64,000 bases of DNA from Corydoras sp. C115 (Eukaryota > Chordata > Actinopteri > Siluriformes > Callichthyidae): contig JAFMOC010000197.1 in the NCBI GenBank assembly GCA_019802505.1, positions 297,001 through 361,000 of the forward strand. The letters are read 5' to 3'. Shown here piece after piece: positions 35,170-46,901 of the stretch. Both the position numbers and the translations under genes were made by a program. Positions within the stretch are counted from its first letter, which is position 1; every line of letters begins with the position of its first letter. The notes below the pieces were generated by a model. The model saw only the letters and a list, made by a program, of their open reading frames with translations, made no database searches and was not told the origin of the DNA.

Positions 35170-36160
35170 GTAAATTGTTTAAATGATGACGCTCCCACCG
35201 CTCGGACCCGCGCGCTCCCGGGGCGTCTGGCTTACCGAAACCCATCAATCAAGAGTGACACGGGCGCTGCCGCCAATTAGCTGCAGCACGCACGTGCTTC
35301 GCACTGCAGCCGATGATGTCACGGAGGTCAGGTCCATACATCACGGCCTGATTGGTGGAACCTCGGCGGCGCTGCAGGATCAAACACGGGGTCTCGGGCC
35401 TTAAACACGGACGTCGCAGGCAAACGCAGACACGTCGACGATGCGGCGCGATCGTTAATGATGTCATGGAGCCATGGCGACGGAATAACATCGTAAAAAA
35501 AAAAAAGGGCTCCCCTCGTTCGCAATGATTTAAATACACACAACAATCAGTAATGACTCATTAAACCCATTCACCGCGGCGGGGCCGAACAACAATGGCC
35601 CCCTCTCTGGAGAAAAGGTGCCTGATGGGAGTGCCGAGCGCCGAGCGCCGAACTGATGCTGATGTTGGAAGAGGGAGGAGAGTCAGGAAGACCGGAGGGG
35701 GGGCTTTACTTTTTTTACTTTTTTTATTTAAAATGTATTTTTTTTAGTTTAGGAGTAGGGGGTGGGGGTAGGGGTAGGGGGGGGTGCAACACAACGATCA
35801 CGGTCGGTCTCCCGCAGCAAATAATAGCCCCAAGGTAGCGCACGGCGGCAAACAGGAAGGGTGTGGACGGGATCCGAGGCCAGCTGCCGCGCCGAGCGCC
35901 CGTCTGTTCCCACAGTCTTTGATGTGAGTGCGCGCCGCGCTCTGTGCCATGAGATAAACACCCTGGGAGCGCCGCTTTGTTTGTGTTACGCATAGCTCCG
36001 TAATGAGACGTGGCCGCGCCGAGCCTGGGAGAAAGGCGGCCCGCCGTCTGTCCGCGGCCCGCGGCCCGCCGCTCGGACCGGGCCCTCCGCTCGGGCGCCG
36101 CCAAGAAATGACAACGACTCTGCGGAAGGGGAACTGCCTGCCGTGCGTCGTGGGTTCGTT
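35170..36160. other. GC-rich island, no gene recognised
   Basis: CpG-rich, with an RBPJ-like TTCCCACA near 35907 and AACAATGG (SOX-like) near 35590. An A-run and T-run interrupt it. No splice-supported coding. Confidence 0.4.
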
Positions 36161-36291
36161 TACGGCTGGCGCTTGAATATGCAAATGAACTCGTTTCTCC
36201 TGAACCAGAGGTTTAAACTGCAACATGCCACCGCAGACCTTCATACACAGTTGAATCATGGGATACCACAGTGTTCTGCAGATGCATGTGT

Positions 36292-36527
36292 TTTGGGTGC
36301 TGGGCAGATACACCCAGGACAGGGTGCCAATCTATCGTTGGGCACACTCACTCATGCATACAGACACACTCTATATGGGGCAATTTGGAGCATTCAATTG
36401 ACCTTGAATCACTGTTTTCGGACTGTGGGAGTAAACCAGAGAACCCGCAGGAAACCCATGGGAGAACTTGGAGACTCCACCCAGACTGGGATTCGAACAT
36501 GGATCTCCAGCACTGAGAGAAGAACGT
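36292..36527 (-). mobile_element. SINE family A, left half of an inverted pair
   Basis: Begins at CTGGGCAGATACACCC and runs to the B-box region, where it meets an inverted copy head-to-head. Confidence 0.8.
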
Positions 36528-36755
36528 TCTCCTCTCAGTGCTAGGGATTCCTGCTTCGAATTCCAATCTGGGAGTTTGCATGTTCTCCCCATGTCCGCGT
36601 GGGTTTCCTCCGGGTTCTCCGCTTTCCTCCCACCGTCCAAAAACATGGATCAAGGTCAATTGAATGCTCCAAATTGCCCCATATAGAGTGTGTCTGTGTG
36701 AGTGAGTGTGTGCCCAGCGATAGATTGGCACCCTGTGGTGGGTGTACAACACCCC
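36528..36755 (+). mobile_element. SINE family A, right half of an inverted pair
   Basis: Starts TTCTCCTCTCAGTGCTAGGG and runs to the second core. Both copies lack heads at the junction. Confidence 0.8.
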
Positions 36756-37100
36756 CCCCCCCGGATTAATATAATTAATATAATGTTGGGATCTTTATAG
36801 TTTGAACAGTGGGGGCAGTTTCTTTATTAAAGGTTTAATCGCGCGTGAGGCTGAGCAGACCTCCTCACCTGACGCGCTGCTTTCAAGCGCCGAATATCTG
36901 AAGCCGAAGGTCTGAGGAATGCACTCGTACCCTGCGAGCACTAGACATGCTTGAGATAGATGATATCTCCATGAGATAGATCTCAGATTCCACACCATCT
37001 GTAGGCTTTATTTCATCGGTGGAACCTGCTGAGGAGAAGGTCCAGCCACGTTCCCTTCAGAGGGACGTGGGGGGGTGGAGGACCAACAGAGAGGGGAAAT

Positions 37101-37358
37101 GGATTCCCATTTCGAATCCCCATCTGGGTGGAGTTTCCATGTTCTCCCCGTGTCCGCGTGGGTTTCCTCCGGGTTCTACGGTTTCCTCCCGCAGTCCAAA
37201 AACATGGATCAAGTCAATTGAGTTTTCCAAATTGCCTCATATAGAGTGTGTGAGTGTGTGTGCTCAGTGATAGATTTCACCCTCTGTTCTGGGTGTATCT
37301 GCCCAGCGCCCGACACTTTCTCCCCTGGATGGGCATGGGGAACCCCATCCCCCGATGC
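37101..37358 (+). mobile_element. SINE family A, 5'-truncated
   Basis: Begins at GGATTCCCATTTCGAATCCC (box B) and ends in the C-run; tail absent. Confidence 0.8.
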
Positions 37359-38102
37359 AAATTAATAACAATGGGTGTTTCGTACGACGTATCGACTGCA
37401 ATGGGGCATCTGTGTTCTTGATATTAAGTATGAGATCCAGTTTTAAGGTCTAGAAGGCTCCTGACATTTCAACTCAATGCCAAGTTTTGGGGGACCTCTT
37501 CCAGACAACACGGTTTGGGGAAACGTCCTCTCTCCCACGTTAGAGTTCGTGACTGGATTATTTTATAATTAGCATCTTCTTCCCTCCTGATCTTTGGAAA
37601 CACAGCGCTGCGTAACACGAGCGAGACTTCCCGCAGGACGTCATCGGGGGCCGGAGCATCAAGCCTTTTTAAAGCGGGCCGCTGACGGAGACGGAGGCTC
37701 GGGGTTCAACGCCTAATTGCAATCAGCGCTATCTCGCTCTGGCCGCTGTAATTGTGTTGTGCCGGACGTGGCGCCTTTGGGCCATCCAATTACCGAAGAC
37801 GGGGGGGGAGGGTGAACCACGACCAGACCATGGGGAACTCGCGGCGCTCCCTTTCCCACTGTTAAATATTCAACAGGTGGCGCGAGCATATGCTCCCGAG
37901 GGCGGATCACATGACCCCGACAGCACGGAGCAGGAGCCGCGGTGTGCGCAGGAGGGTGGGAGCTAACCACAGTGTACAACACACACAGGTGAACGCAACC
38001 GCAACGCAACCACAACCACAACCACAACCACGCCCCGGCGCGGAGCGAGCGCCGAAATCAATCAGCCTCCCCGTCCGACTGAAACCTCAAACAAACTCAA
38101 TG

Positions 38103-38111
38103 CATTATTAA

Positions 38112-38147
<36 letters not shown>
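38103..38147. repeat. ATT microsatellite
   Basis: About 15 ATT units. Confidence 0.95.
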
Positions 38148-38148
<1 letters not shown>

Positions 38149-38284
38149 AAAGTTAATAATACACAAACACACACACAAACGAAATACATGTTAGTATATG
38201 TCGTATATGTAAATTTACACGTTAAATACACGCTGTGAGCAAAATAATTAACATAACGAGATTAGGAATACGTTTAATAAAGGG

Positions 38285-38440
38285 ACGGGATAGGAAGGAT
38301 GTTGTGGAGACAACTTAGAGAGGTGAGGTTCAGGTGCTGAGGATGGAGCCACCAGGCAGGAGGAGCGGAGGAAGACCAAAGAGGAGGTGTATGGATGGAT
38401 AATGATCCACTGTGGCGCCCCCTAATGGAAACCTAAAGAA
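38285..38440 (+). mobile_element. LINE-like 3' end fragment (RTE-type style)
   Basis: Contains GGAGGAAGACCAAAGAGGAG, GTGTATGGATGGAT and TGTGGCGCCCCCTAATGGAA. The end resembles RTE-like elements, where a GGPRRRW-MD peptide precedes a CGACCCCTAA-type terminus. A second copy is at 42365-42550. Confidence 0.5.
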
Positions 38441-38690
38441 GAACATGATGTAAACAAACGGGGTTCTGCTGCACTCCCATCGTCTCGGGTGTTTGAGATC
38501 AATCACATGGTGATATTTAAGGACATCTGCCCACCCAACATCAGTGCCTGACCCTGGACTGTGGAGTAGGCATGCGATTGGCCGACTGTGTGACGCTTAT
38601 TTAATTTTAATTTATTTAATCGCAGACCGTAAGTTGCACCGTTTATCCGACTTTATATTTATTTCTTAAACTTTTTGATGTCAATAAAAT

Positions 38691-39091
38691 ATCCATCCAT
38701 CATCTTCCGCTTTATCCTTATTAGGGTCGCATGGGGGGGGGGGGGGGGGGGGGGGGGGCGGGGGGGGAACTCAATGTTTCTCCAGGGGGGGGGGGGTGGG
38801 CAGGGGGGGTGGATCCAGGGAGAACATTTCGGGCGCTGGGCAGATACACCCAGGACAGGGGGGGCAATCTATCGCTGGACATACACTCACTCACTCACAC
38901 TCTATATGGGGCAATTTGGAGAACTCACTTGACTTGATCCATGTTTTTGGACTGTGGGAGGAAACTGGAGAACCCACGTGTCCACGCGGACACGTGGAGA
39001 ACATGGAAACTCCATCCAGATGGGGATTCAAACCGGGAATCCCTAGTGCTGAGAGGAGAACATGCTAAAACACTATGCCACCGTGCCGCCC
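38691..39091 (-). mobile_element. SINE family A with an expanded G-rich middle
   Basis: Complete, but with G-runs over about 90 bp. AATAAAATAT is found on both sides as a target-site duplication. Confidence 0.88.
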
Positions 39092-39119
39092 TCTGAATAA
39101 AATATATTTTTTTAATTTA

Positions 39120-39905
39120 ACGAATCACACTTGGATTCGCGAGCAGCTCTCAACAGCTCTGTGGTTGTTTTTTTGTATTTCATTCCCAAACGAACCCGAC
39201 TTAATTACCCGCCGTCTCGGCGCGTTTGATCCGCGGAGTCGATTCTCAGATTTAAACGCCTGGCTTTTGTGGCGGCGCGGTTTTTGTTTCAGCCTCGCGG
39301 GCCGTGAAAATGCAAAGCGCCTCTTTCTTCGGGAACTGTAAATGGACCCGTACGTAAGACAAGACCCCCCCCTCCCCCCCGGTCTCATTTGCATGGCAGT
39401 GGTCTGTGGAGCTCATTTCGACGCACAAAGGCCGTCTGAAAAGATCCGCCACGCAGAATCCATTAGGAAGAACAATCCACGTCAAAAAGTGCGCCGGCCC
39501 ACCGGCCCACCGGCCCACCGGCCCACCGCCGCCGCGTCTTTGCCCCATCACGTTCCGCGCTCTCCGCCGGGTTTGAACCTTCGCCGGAAGGCTCGACCCC
39601 CGCAACAAATGCAAACTGTACCAGGAATTAAACATGAGGCGGAATCAGCTGATCCGGTTTGCGGGGCCGCGACCCCGGGGTCTTTCCCACAACCCCGTCC
39701 CCGTTCAGGAATGCACGCGGCGCGAGACTCCGGGACGGCCACCAATGACGGGCGCACAAGTAGCCGCTTCATTTTGCATAATCGCGAGCGGCCCCGGAGA
39801 TTCGGGGCCCATTGTCCCGGGGAACATGAAACACCCGCGCCCATTGTGGACGCGCCACGGCGTTAGCGCCGGCGCCTGAGAGCGGGCCGTGTAGTTCGCG
39901 AACTC
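39120..39905. other. GC-rich island, no gene recognised
   Basis: CpG-rich single-copy-looking DNA with a short CCGGCCCA tandem near 39497-39530. Open frames lack motifs. Candidate regulatory island. Confidence 0.4.
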
Positions 39906-40339
39906 AGATAATCGAGCGGCTCTTCATTAAACGTGACGGGATTACGGGGGGGGGGGGGGGGGTGGGGTTTGCCGATCGTACGGGGTTTATACGGACGAGT
40001 TATGTATGGAAACGCCAAGAAAGGCCCCATTGCGATGCTAATGTAATGAATAATTAGGATTTCATTACAATAACAACTCCGAGGATTCCAAAGAAACGCC
40101 CGGATTAAAGGTACACAATGTACGACTCAATGCCACACGGAACATCCACCTCCTTTCATCTGCGAAAGGAAATCGGCGCGTTCACGTCGAGATCGCTGGG
40201 TTTTTCATGCAGAACCTTCGGATTTCCTTCATAAAATAGGAATAAAAACGTCGGTTTGGGATTTTTAAACGTTCCGTCTGAGGAAATCGGAACAGGTCGG
40301 CGTTCTTACTTGATGGTTCGCCGCCCGAGCCGAGGGTCC

Positions 40340-40545
40340 GTCGTTATATACTGCCTGGCCGCTCAAGGGGATGAGTCCCCTGAGCCCTGAGCCTCGGTCC
40401 TCACAAGGTTTCCTCCTTAAAATAACAACATAATAGTTTTGTCTTGCCACTGTCTCTTTGTCTTGCTCTTTAAAGGTTTAAAGGCTTTGTACTGATGTAC
40501 TGTTGTAAAAAGCACTATATAAATAAATTACTTGAACTTATATGG
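40340..40545 (+). mobile_element. Uninterrupted copy of repeat family C
   Basis: Runs from CTGCCTGGCCGCTCAAGGGG through AATAACAACATAATAGTTTTGTCTTGCC to AATAAATTACTTGAACTT without the LINE present at 2664-3216. It acts as the empty-site reference. Confidence 0.75.
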
Positions 40546-40744
40546 CAACCCTGGAACGATGGCCCGACACTCCGAACCAGAGACCCTGAAGTAAAGATAC
40601 ACAGACATGAGGAGAACATGCCAAACCCATCCCAAACCCAGGACCTTCTCACTGTGAGGTGAAGGTGCAACCCGCTCCACCACCTGATTACAAGAAACGA
40701 TTTAATCTAGTTCTCTAAACCAACAACGTTCCATTTTCTGGAAC

Positions 40745-41452
40745 ATAAACAAAAAGAGAGAGAACATGCCAAACCCCAAACTAAGCACCGTGGATCTATT
40801 AGTCCATAAGAGAGAGAACATGCCAAACCCCAAACTGAGCACCATGGTTCTATTAGTCCATAAGACAGAGAACATGCCAAACCCCAAACTGAGCACTGTG
40901 GTTCTATTAGTCCATAAGAGAGAGAACATGCCAAACCCCAAACTGAGCACAGTGGTTCTATTAGTCCATAAGAGAGAGAACATGCCAAACCCCAAACTGA
41001 GCACTGTGGTTCTATAAGTCCATAAGAGAGAGAACATGCCAAACCCCAAATTAAGCACCGTGGTTCTATTAGTCCATAAGAGAGGGAACATGCCAAACCC
41101 CAAACTGAGCACCGTGGTTCTATTAGTCCATAAGACAGAGAACATGCCAAACCCCAAACTGAGCACTGTGGTTCTATTAGTCCATAAGAGAGAGAATATG
41201 CCAAACCCCAAACTGAGCACCGTGGTTCTATTAGTCCATAAGAGAGAGAACATGCCAAACCCCAAACTGAGCACCGTGGTTCTATTAGTCCATAAGACAG
41301 AGAACATGCCAAACCCCAAACTGAGCACCGTGGTTCTATTAGTCCATAAGACAGAGAACATGCCAAACCCCAAACTGAGCACCGTGGTTCTATTAGTCCA
41401 TAAGACAGAGAACATGCCAAACCCCAAACTGAGCACCGTGGTTCTATTACCA
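40745..41452. repeat. 54-bp minisatellite, about 13 copies
   Basis: Unit 54 bp containing AACATGCCAAACCCCAAACT, GAGCACCGTGGTTCTATTAG and TCCATAAGA, with single-base variants. As 54 is a multiple of three, frames stay open on both strands (such as MPNPKLSTVVLLVHKREN); no start context or flanking exons support coding. Confidence 0.97.
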
Positions 41453-41590
41453 GGCTTTTCACAGCAGAACATTGTCACAAATACATATATAGAGTACATC
41501 GCATACATCACACAATCCAGGTGCATTATGGGATGTCAGGTATGCACTTTGTAGTGCACTAGATGAGAGCTAGGGAGTAAGTGAGCTCAC

Positions 41591-41673
41591 GTCGGTCAGA
41601 CTCCCGATGTGAGAACGTCGTTCAGACTCCCGATGTGAGAACGTCGTTCAGACTCCCGATGTGAGAACGTCGT
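41591..41673. repeat. 28-bp tandem triplication
   Basis: Three copies of a unit with TCAGACTCCCGATGTGAGAA then CGTCGT. Confidence 0.93.
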
Positions 41674-41689
41674 TACATCTTTAACGTTT

Positions 41690-42360
41690 TTTGGCGTTCA
41701 CGTGTCTCTTTTCTCGAAGGCGTGGCATTTCACGTCCTCGCTCTCGCAACGTTCTGCTGAATCGACGTTCCGGGAGGCGGCGGGACATTTCTGAGGCATT
41801 GCAGTCTCGTCCGCACGGCACGCTCGTTCCAGCCGCCTGGCTCGTGAGCGTTCCGCGGTGGCGGCTTCAGACAATGCGTTGAGGAGCCATTGTTCCAGGC
41901 TATTTATGAAGCAAGAGCGCGGTGAGAGACAAACAACCACCCGCTCCCATCGGCATCACTGCGGCCAACGTTTCCAAAGAGCCCGGCGTGCCAGCAACCT
42001 CTAATTAGGCCGGGACCATCGGGGGGGCGGGGGGGGGGGGGTATCTGTTTGGACGGACCGTCCTGAGTCATCGCGAGAGGGGGCGCCGGTCGCTTTGTCG
42101 CTTAGACGTCGGGTGCAATATCCGTGCATCCACATCGGCTCTCGCGCACGCGGTTCCGCCGGATTCCGGAGCCGGGCCGGGATTTTCGGCGGCATTCCGT
42201 TACCGCCGGCTGCCGTTAAGTACGCCCCTCGGTGGTGGTGTTTAGGGTTGACACATTTTCTTTGCCTCTTTAGAGACGGGCGTGGTCGTTCGGGCATGCA
42301 CCTGGGTGCCCTGGGAAATCTGAGTCTAGGCCCCGAATGTAGCCCCCGGATAAAGAACCC
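41690..42360. other. GC-rich island, no gene recognised
   Basis: CpG-rich, with GAGCCATTGTTCCAGG (SOX-like core) near 41884 and a G-run at 42020-42040. No coding support. Confidence 0.4.
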
Positions 42361-42364
42361 TATA

Positions 42365-42550
42365 CCCGCCGGTCACGTCGAAACCAGGACGGAGCCGCCC
42401 GGCCGGGGGAGGGGAGGAAGGCCGAGGAGGAGGTGTATGGATGGATGTGTGACGAGGGAGGAGGATGGAGGAGGAAACTCCTAACCGGAGCGGGTAGGAT
42501 TAATTAAGAAAATCACCATCACATGTGGCGCCACCTAATGGAAACGGCTG
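42365..42550 (+). mobile_element. LINE-like 3' end fragment (RTE-type style), second copy
   Basis: Contains GGAGGGGAGGAAGGCCGAGG, AGGTGTATGGATGGATG and TGTGGCGCCACCTAATGGAA. Same family as 38285-38440. Confidence 0.5.
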
Positions 42551-42668
42551 GAAGGTGGCGGCAGGATGGCAATTAATTATTAAAAAGCGAATTATAAAAA
42601 TCTCAGTTCGTTTAAAATTCGGTTCCAGATCCCATTAATGTACAGAACTCGAGTGCATCTACACTCTG

Positions 42669-42671
<3 letters not shown>

Positions 42672-42714
<43 letters not shown>

Positions 42715-42829
42715 CCTCTGGTTTAAACAACAGCCAACATGTGTTCGGTTGTTTTTATACAAACACACTCACACACACACACACCCATCGGCATGGCGCC
42801 GATCACACACTCTCACTATCTGTGAACTC

Positions 42830-42868
<39 letters not shown>
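42672..42868. repeat. GT and CA microsatellites
   Basis: (GT)n 42672-42711 and (CA)n 42830-42866, with a smaller CA run between. Confidence 0.95.
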
Positions 42869-42869
<1 letters not shown>

Positions 42870-43202
42870 GTCTCAGACAGATATCCGTGTGGGTAAAACC
42901 AAAAGAATGGAAGCGGGGGTGGAAAGGCCGCACTGTGGGGATGAAGCGAGCGAGTGGGACTTCAGAGGTGAGGAAGAGGATGAGAGGCGAGAAACTACAC
43001 AGAGGGACTTTTATTATGGAACTTCACTGGGAAGATAAAAGGAAAAGTATTGGAACACCGACAATTTACACCTACAGGGTCGTATAACGGTCCTTTAATC
43101 TCATCTTTAATCTCATGCACTGGGCCTTCCCCAAACTGTTCTCACAACATTATAAGCAAACAGTGGGCCAACATGCCGAGCCGGGTGTTTGATTATGCAC
43201 AC

Positions 43203-43290
43203 AGGACCCCCCCCCCCACAGAGCGGGTGTTATTAGGGTGGTGGATGATGGTCAGTACTGCAGTGACCCTGACCTGGTGGTGCAGTGCCT
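43203..43290. mobile_element. Fold-back repeat fragment
   Basis: Reads CACAGAGCGGGTGTTATTAG, GGTGGTGGATGATGGTCAG and TGCAGTGACCCTGACCTGG, the arm of the same palindromic family. It ends just before the 14-bp satellite. Confidence 0.6.
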
Positions 43291-43349
43291 GCTGACGGAC
43301 CCGGCTCACGGCTCACGGTTCCAATAAGAATGAAGTAAAGAAATTGATT

Positions 43350-44072
43350 TAGCCCGATCGTTTAAGCCCGATCGTTTAAGCCCGATCGTTTAAGCCCGAT
43401 CGTTTAAGCCCGATCGTTTAAGCCCGATCGTTTAAGCCCGATCGTTTAAGCCCGATCGTTTCAGCCCGATCGTTTCAGCCCGATCGTTTAAGCCCGATCG
43501 TTTAAGCCCGATCGTTTAAGCCCGATCGTTTAAGCCCGATCGTTTAAGCCCGATCGTTTAAGCCCGATCGTTTCAGCCCGATCGTTTCAGCCCGATCGTT
43601 TAAGCCCGATCGTTTAAGCCCGATGGTTTAAGCCCGATCGTCAGCCCGTTTAAGCCCGATCGTTTAAGCCCGATCGTTTAAGCCCGATCGTTTCAGCCCG
43701 ATCGTTTAAGCCCGATCGTTTAAGCCCGATCGTTTAAGCCCGATCGTTTAAGCCCGATCGTTTAAGCCCGATCGTTTCAGCCCGATCGTTTCAGCCCGAT
43801 CGTTTAAGCCCGATCGTTTAAGCCCGATCGTTTAAGCCCGATCGTTTAAGCCCGATCGTTTAAGCCCGATCGTTTAAGCCCGATCCCGATCGTTTAAGCC
43901 CGATCGTTTAAGCCCGATCGTTTCAGCCGATCGATCGTTTCAGCCCGATCAGCCCGATCGTTTCAGCCCGATCGTTTAAGCCCGATCGTTTAAGCCCGAT
44001 CGTTTAAGCCCGATCGTTTAAGCCCGATCGTTTAAGCCCGATCGTTTAAGCCCGATCGTTTAAGCCCGATCG
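43350..44072. repeat. 14-bp minisatellite with a PvuI-site core, about 50 copies
   Basis: Unit CCCGATCGTTTAAG. Each unit holds the palindrome CGATCG with two CpGs. A TTTCAG variant recurs in blocks, and several imperfect junctions (near 43634, 43884, 43927) show unequal exchange. Confidence 0.97.
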
Positions 44073-44527
44073 GTCCGTTTGATCTGGCCGCGCCGTCCCG
44101 GGCCGTCGTGTTCCCGTTCCACCGCAGCCAATCGTCTGGAACTTGTTACCCCACCACATTCATCATCCAGCCCTCTGTTATGAGCTTTCAATAGCGGATA
44201 ATTTATCACCTCCCGAGGAAAACAAGGGCCCCGGGGCCGCGGACGGCGAGCGACGGGTTCCATCTGCAGCGGCGGCCGACTGCGGACCCGTGACGTCCAA
44301 AAAAATACAGACATCTGTTTATGTTCCAGCGTCACGCCGACTCAGCTGTTCTGCTCTGGAACCGCACGACCCCCGCTGAACAGCCACGCTCACGGGCTGT
44401 GTGGAGTTTAGCATGTTCTCCACATTAGATCACATTACTGTGTGTTTGCTGTTACCTTACACTGTACACGTCATGGTAGTACACACTGCTTAAGCACTCT
44501 CTGTAGGGAGCACGCACTCTATAGGGA

Positions 44528-45862
44528 GCACGCACTCTGTAGGGAGCACACTTGGTAGTGAGTACACTTGGTAGTGAGCACACTTGGTAGTGATACACTT
44601 GGTAGTGATACACTTGGTAGTGAGTACACTTGGTAGTGATACACTTGGTAGTGATACACTTGGTAGTGAGTACACTTGGTAGTGAGTACACTTGGTAGTG
44701 AGCACACTTGGTAGTGAGCACACTTGGTAGTGAGTACACTTGGTAGTGAGTACACTTGGTAGTGATACACTTGGTAGTGATACACTTGGTAGTGAGTACA
44801 CTTGGTAGTGAGTACACTTGGTAGTGAGTACACTTGGTAGTGATACACTTGGTAGTGAGTACACTTGGTAGTGATACACTTGGTAGTGATACACTTGGTA
44901 GTGATACACTTGGTAGTGAGTACACTTGGTAGTGAGTACACTTGGTAGTGAGCACACTTGGTAGTGAGTACACTTGGTAGTGATACACTTGGTAGTGATA
45001 CACTTGGTAGTGATACACTTGGTAGTGAGTACACTTGGTAGTGAGCACACTTGGTAGTGAGCACACTTGGTAGTGAGTACACTTGGTAGTGATACACTTG
45101 GTAGTGAGTACACTTGGTAGTGAGTACACTTGGTAGTGATACACTTGTTAGTGAGTACACTTGGTAGTGATACACTTGGTAGTGAGTACACTTGGTAGTG
45201 ATACACTTGGTAGTGATACACTTGGTAGTGAGTACACTTGGTAGTGAGTACACTTGGTAGTGATACACTTGGTAGTGATACACTTGGTAGTGAGTACACT
45301 TGGTAGTGAGTACACTTGGTAGTGAGCACACTTGGTAGTGAGTACACTTGGTAGTGATACACTTGGTAGTGAGTACACTTGGTAGTGAGTACACTTGGTA
45401 GTGAGTACACTTGGTAGTGATACACTTGGTAGTGATACACTTGGTAGTGAGTACACTTGGTAGTGAGTACACTTGGTAGTGATACACTTGGTAGTGATAC
45501 ACTTGGTAGTGATACACTTGGTAGTGATACACTTGGTAGTGAGTACACTTGGTAGTGAGCACACTTGGTAGTGAGTACACTTGGTAGTGATACACTTGGT
45601 AGTGATACACTTGGTAGTGATACACTTGGTAGTGAGTACACTTGGTAGTGAGTACACTTGGTAGTGAGCACACTTGGTAGTGAGTACACTTGGTAGTGAT
45701 ACACTTGGTAGTGAGTACACTTGGTAGTGAGTACACTTGGTAGTGATACACTTGTTAGTGAGTACACTTGGTAGTGATACACTTGGTAGTGAGTACACTT
45801 GGTAGTGATACACTTGGTAGTGATACACTTGGTAGTGAGTACACTTGGTAGTGAGTACACTG
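44528..45862. repeat. 15/16-bp minisatellite, about 85 copies
   Basis: Core ACACTTGGTAGTGA followed by G-T, G-C or T only, so 16-bp units (GAGTACACTTGGTAGT or GAGCACACTTGGTAGT) mix with 15-bp units (GATACACTTGGTAGT). Order is irregular, with longer repeated blocks. It keeps long frames open in the minus direction with no coding meaning. Confidence 0.97.
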
Positions 45863-45918
45863 TTGTTATTATAGAGGACTTTTTTGTCAGACAACCTTCT
45901 GTTTTTTTATGCCTTTAT

Positions 45919-45922
<4 letters not shown>

Positions 45923-45968
<46 letters not shown>

Positions 45969-45978
45969 TATCCACATC

Positions 45979-46013
<35 letters not shown>

Positions 46014-46037
46014 ATCCACATCTGTGTGTGTGTGTGC

Positions 46038-46076
<39 letters not shown>

Positions 46077-46086
46077 CATATCCACA

Positions 46087-46122
<36 letters not shown>

Positions 46123-46127
46123 GTCCC
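45923..46127. repeat. Composite GT/GC array
   Basis: (GT)n runs broken three times by GCGCGCATATCCACATCTGT-type spacers. Alternating purine-pyrimidine sequence throughout. Confidence 0.95.
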
Positions 46128-46261
46128 TCCTCCAGTTTGCTCTCACGTTTGTTCTCAGGGTTCCGTAGCTCTTAAACAGGTCGAGTGAAACCGACTTCCG
46201 CAGCAGTGGCTCTGTAGTACAGAGGGCTTTTGTGATGTCAGCCTACGCCGCTCTCTCGCTC

Positions 46262-46262
46262 T

Positions 46263-46316
<54 letters not shown>
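46262..46316. repeat. CA microsatellite
   Basis: About 27 CA units. Further CA/GT runs occur at 46412-46445, 46777-46815 and 46870-46900. Confidence 0.95.
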
Positions 46317-46317
<1 letters not shown>

Positions 46318-46410
46318 CAGTGATGCACTGGGGCTCTCGAGCAGGCTGATGATCAGGTGACGTTCCCACCACTCTGCACTCCGTCAACAGCAGTCATGCA
46401 CATGACATGG

Positions 46411-46447
<37 letters not shown>

Positions 46448-46774
46448 CTATTATTATTCCTATTAGAGGTTCTAATCTGAGGCGACTCCTTTGGATTGGT
46501 TTTGTTTTCCTTGTGAGGACCACGCTCAGTGAAGGACCCGGAGGTCTTTTGTGGGAAGTTTGCATGTTCTCCTCATGTTTGCACAATTCCTCCCACAGTG
46601 AGGAAGCATGCAAACATATCTGTGGCTCTGCCCTGCAACTCCTTGCCTACTGCTTAGTGAGTGCTGGGATAGGCTCCAACATACAGCATCCTAATTATTG
46701 GTGGTTTTGTTTAATACAGGAATTAATTTCAAAATTTGTTTATAGACTTTTTAAACCGTAATGTCATTCTGTAA

Positions 46775-46807
<33 letters not shown>

Positions 46808-46865
46808 GTGTGTGTACGAGCACTTCCCTTGTACTAGCAGATCCTCTCCATTGACTTCTCCTCCC

Positions 46866-46901
<36 letters not shown>

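Noticed and set aside
40745..41452. Possible CRISPR array (regular 54-bp spacing)
   Set aside because: Whole units are repeated, with no unique spacers, and the genome is eukaryotic.
40702..41554. Long frames on both strands over the 54-bp array
   Set aside because: Unit length divisible by three keeps frames open; open on both strands and repeated peptide only.
42638..43087. 149-codon frame starting in the GT microsatellite
   Set aside because: The first third is dinucleotide repeat; the remainder has no motif.
44490..45860. Very long minus-strand frames (up to about 456 codons) over the 15/16-bp array
   Set aside because: The reading comes wholly from tandem units without stops; three frames are open in parallel, with no promoter, splice or domain evidence.
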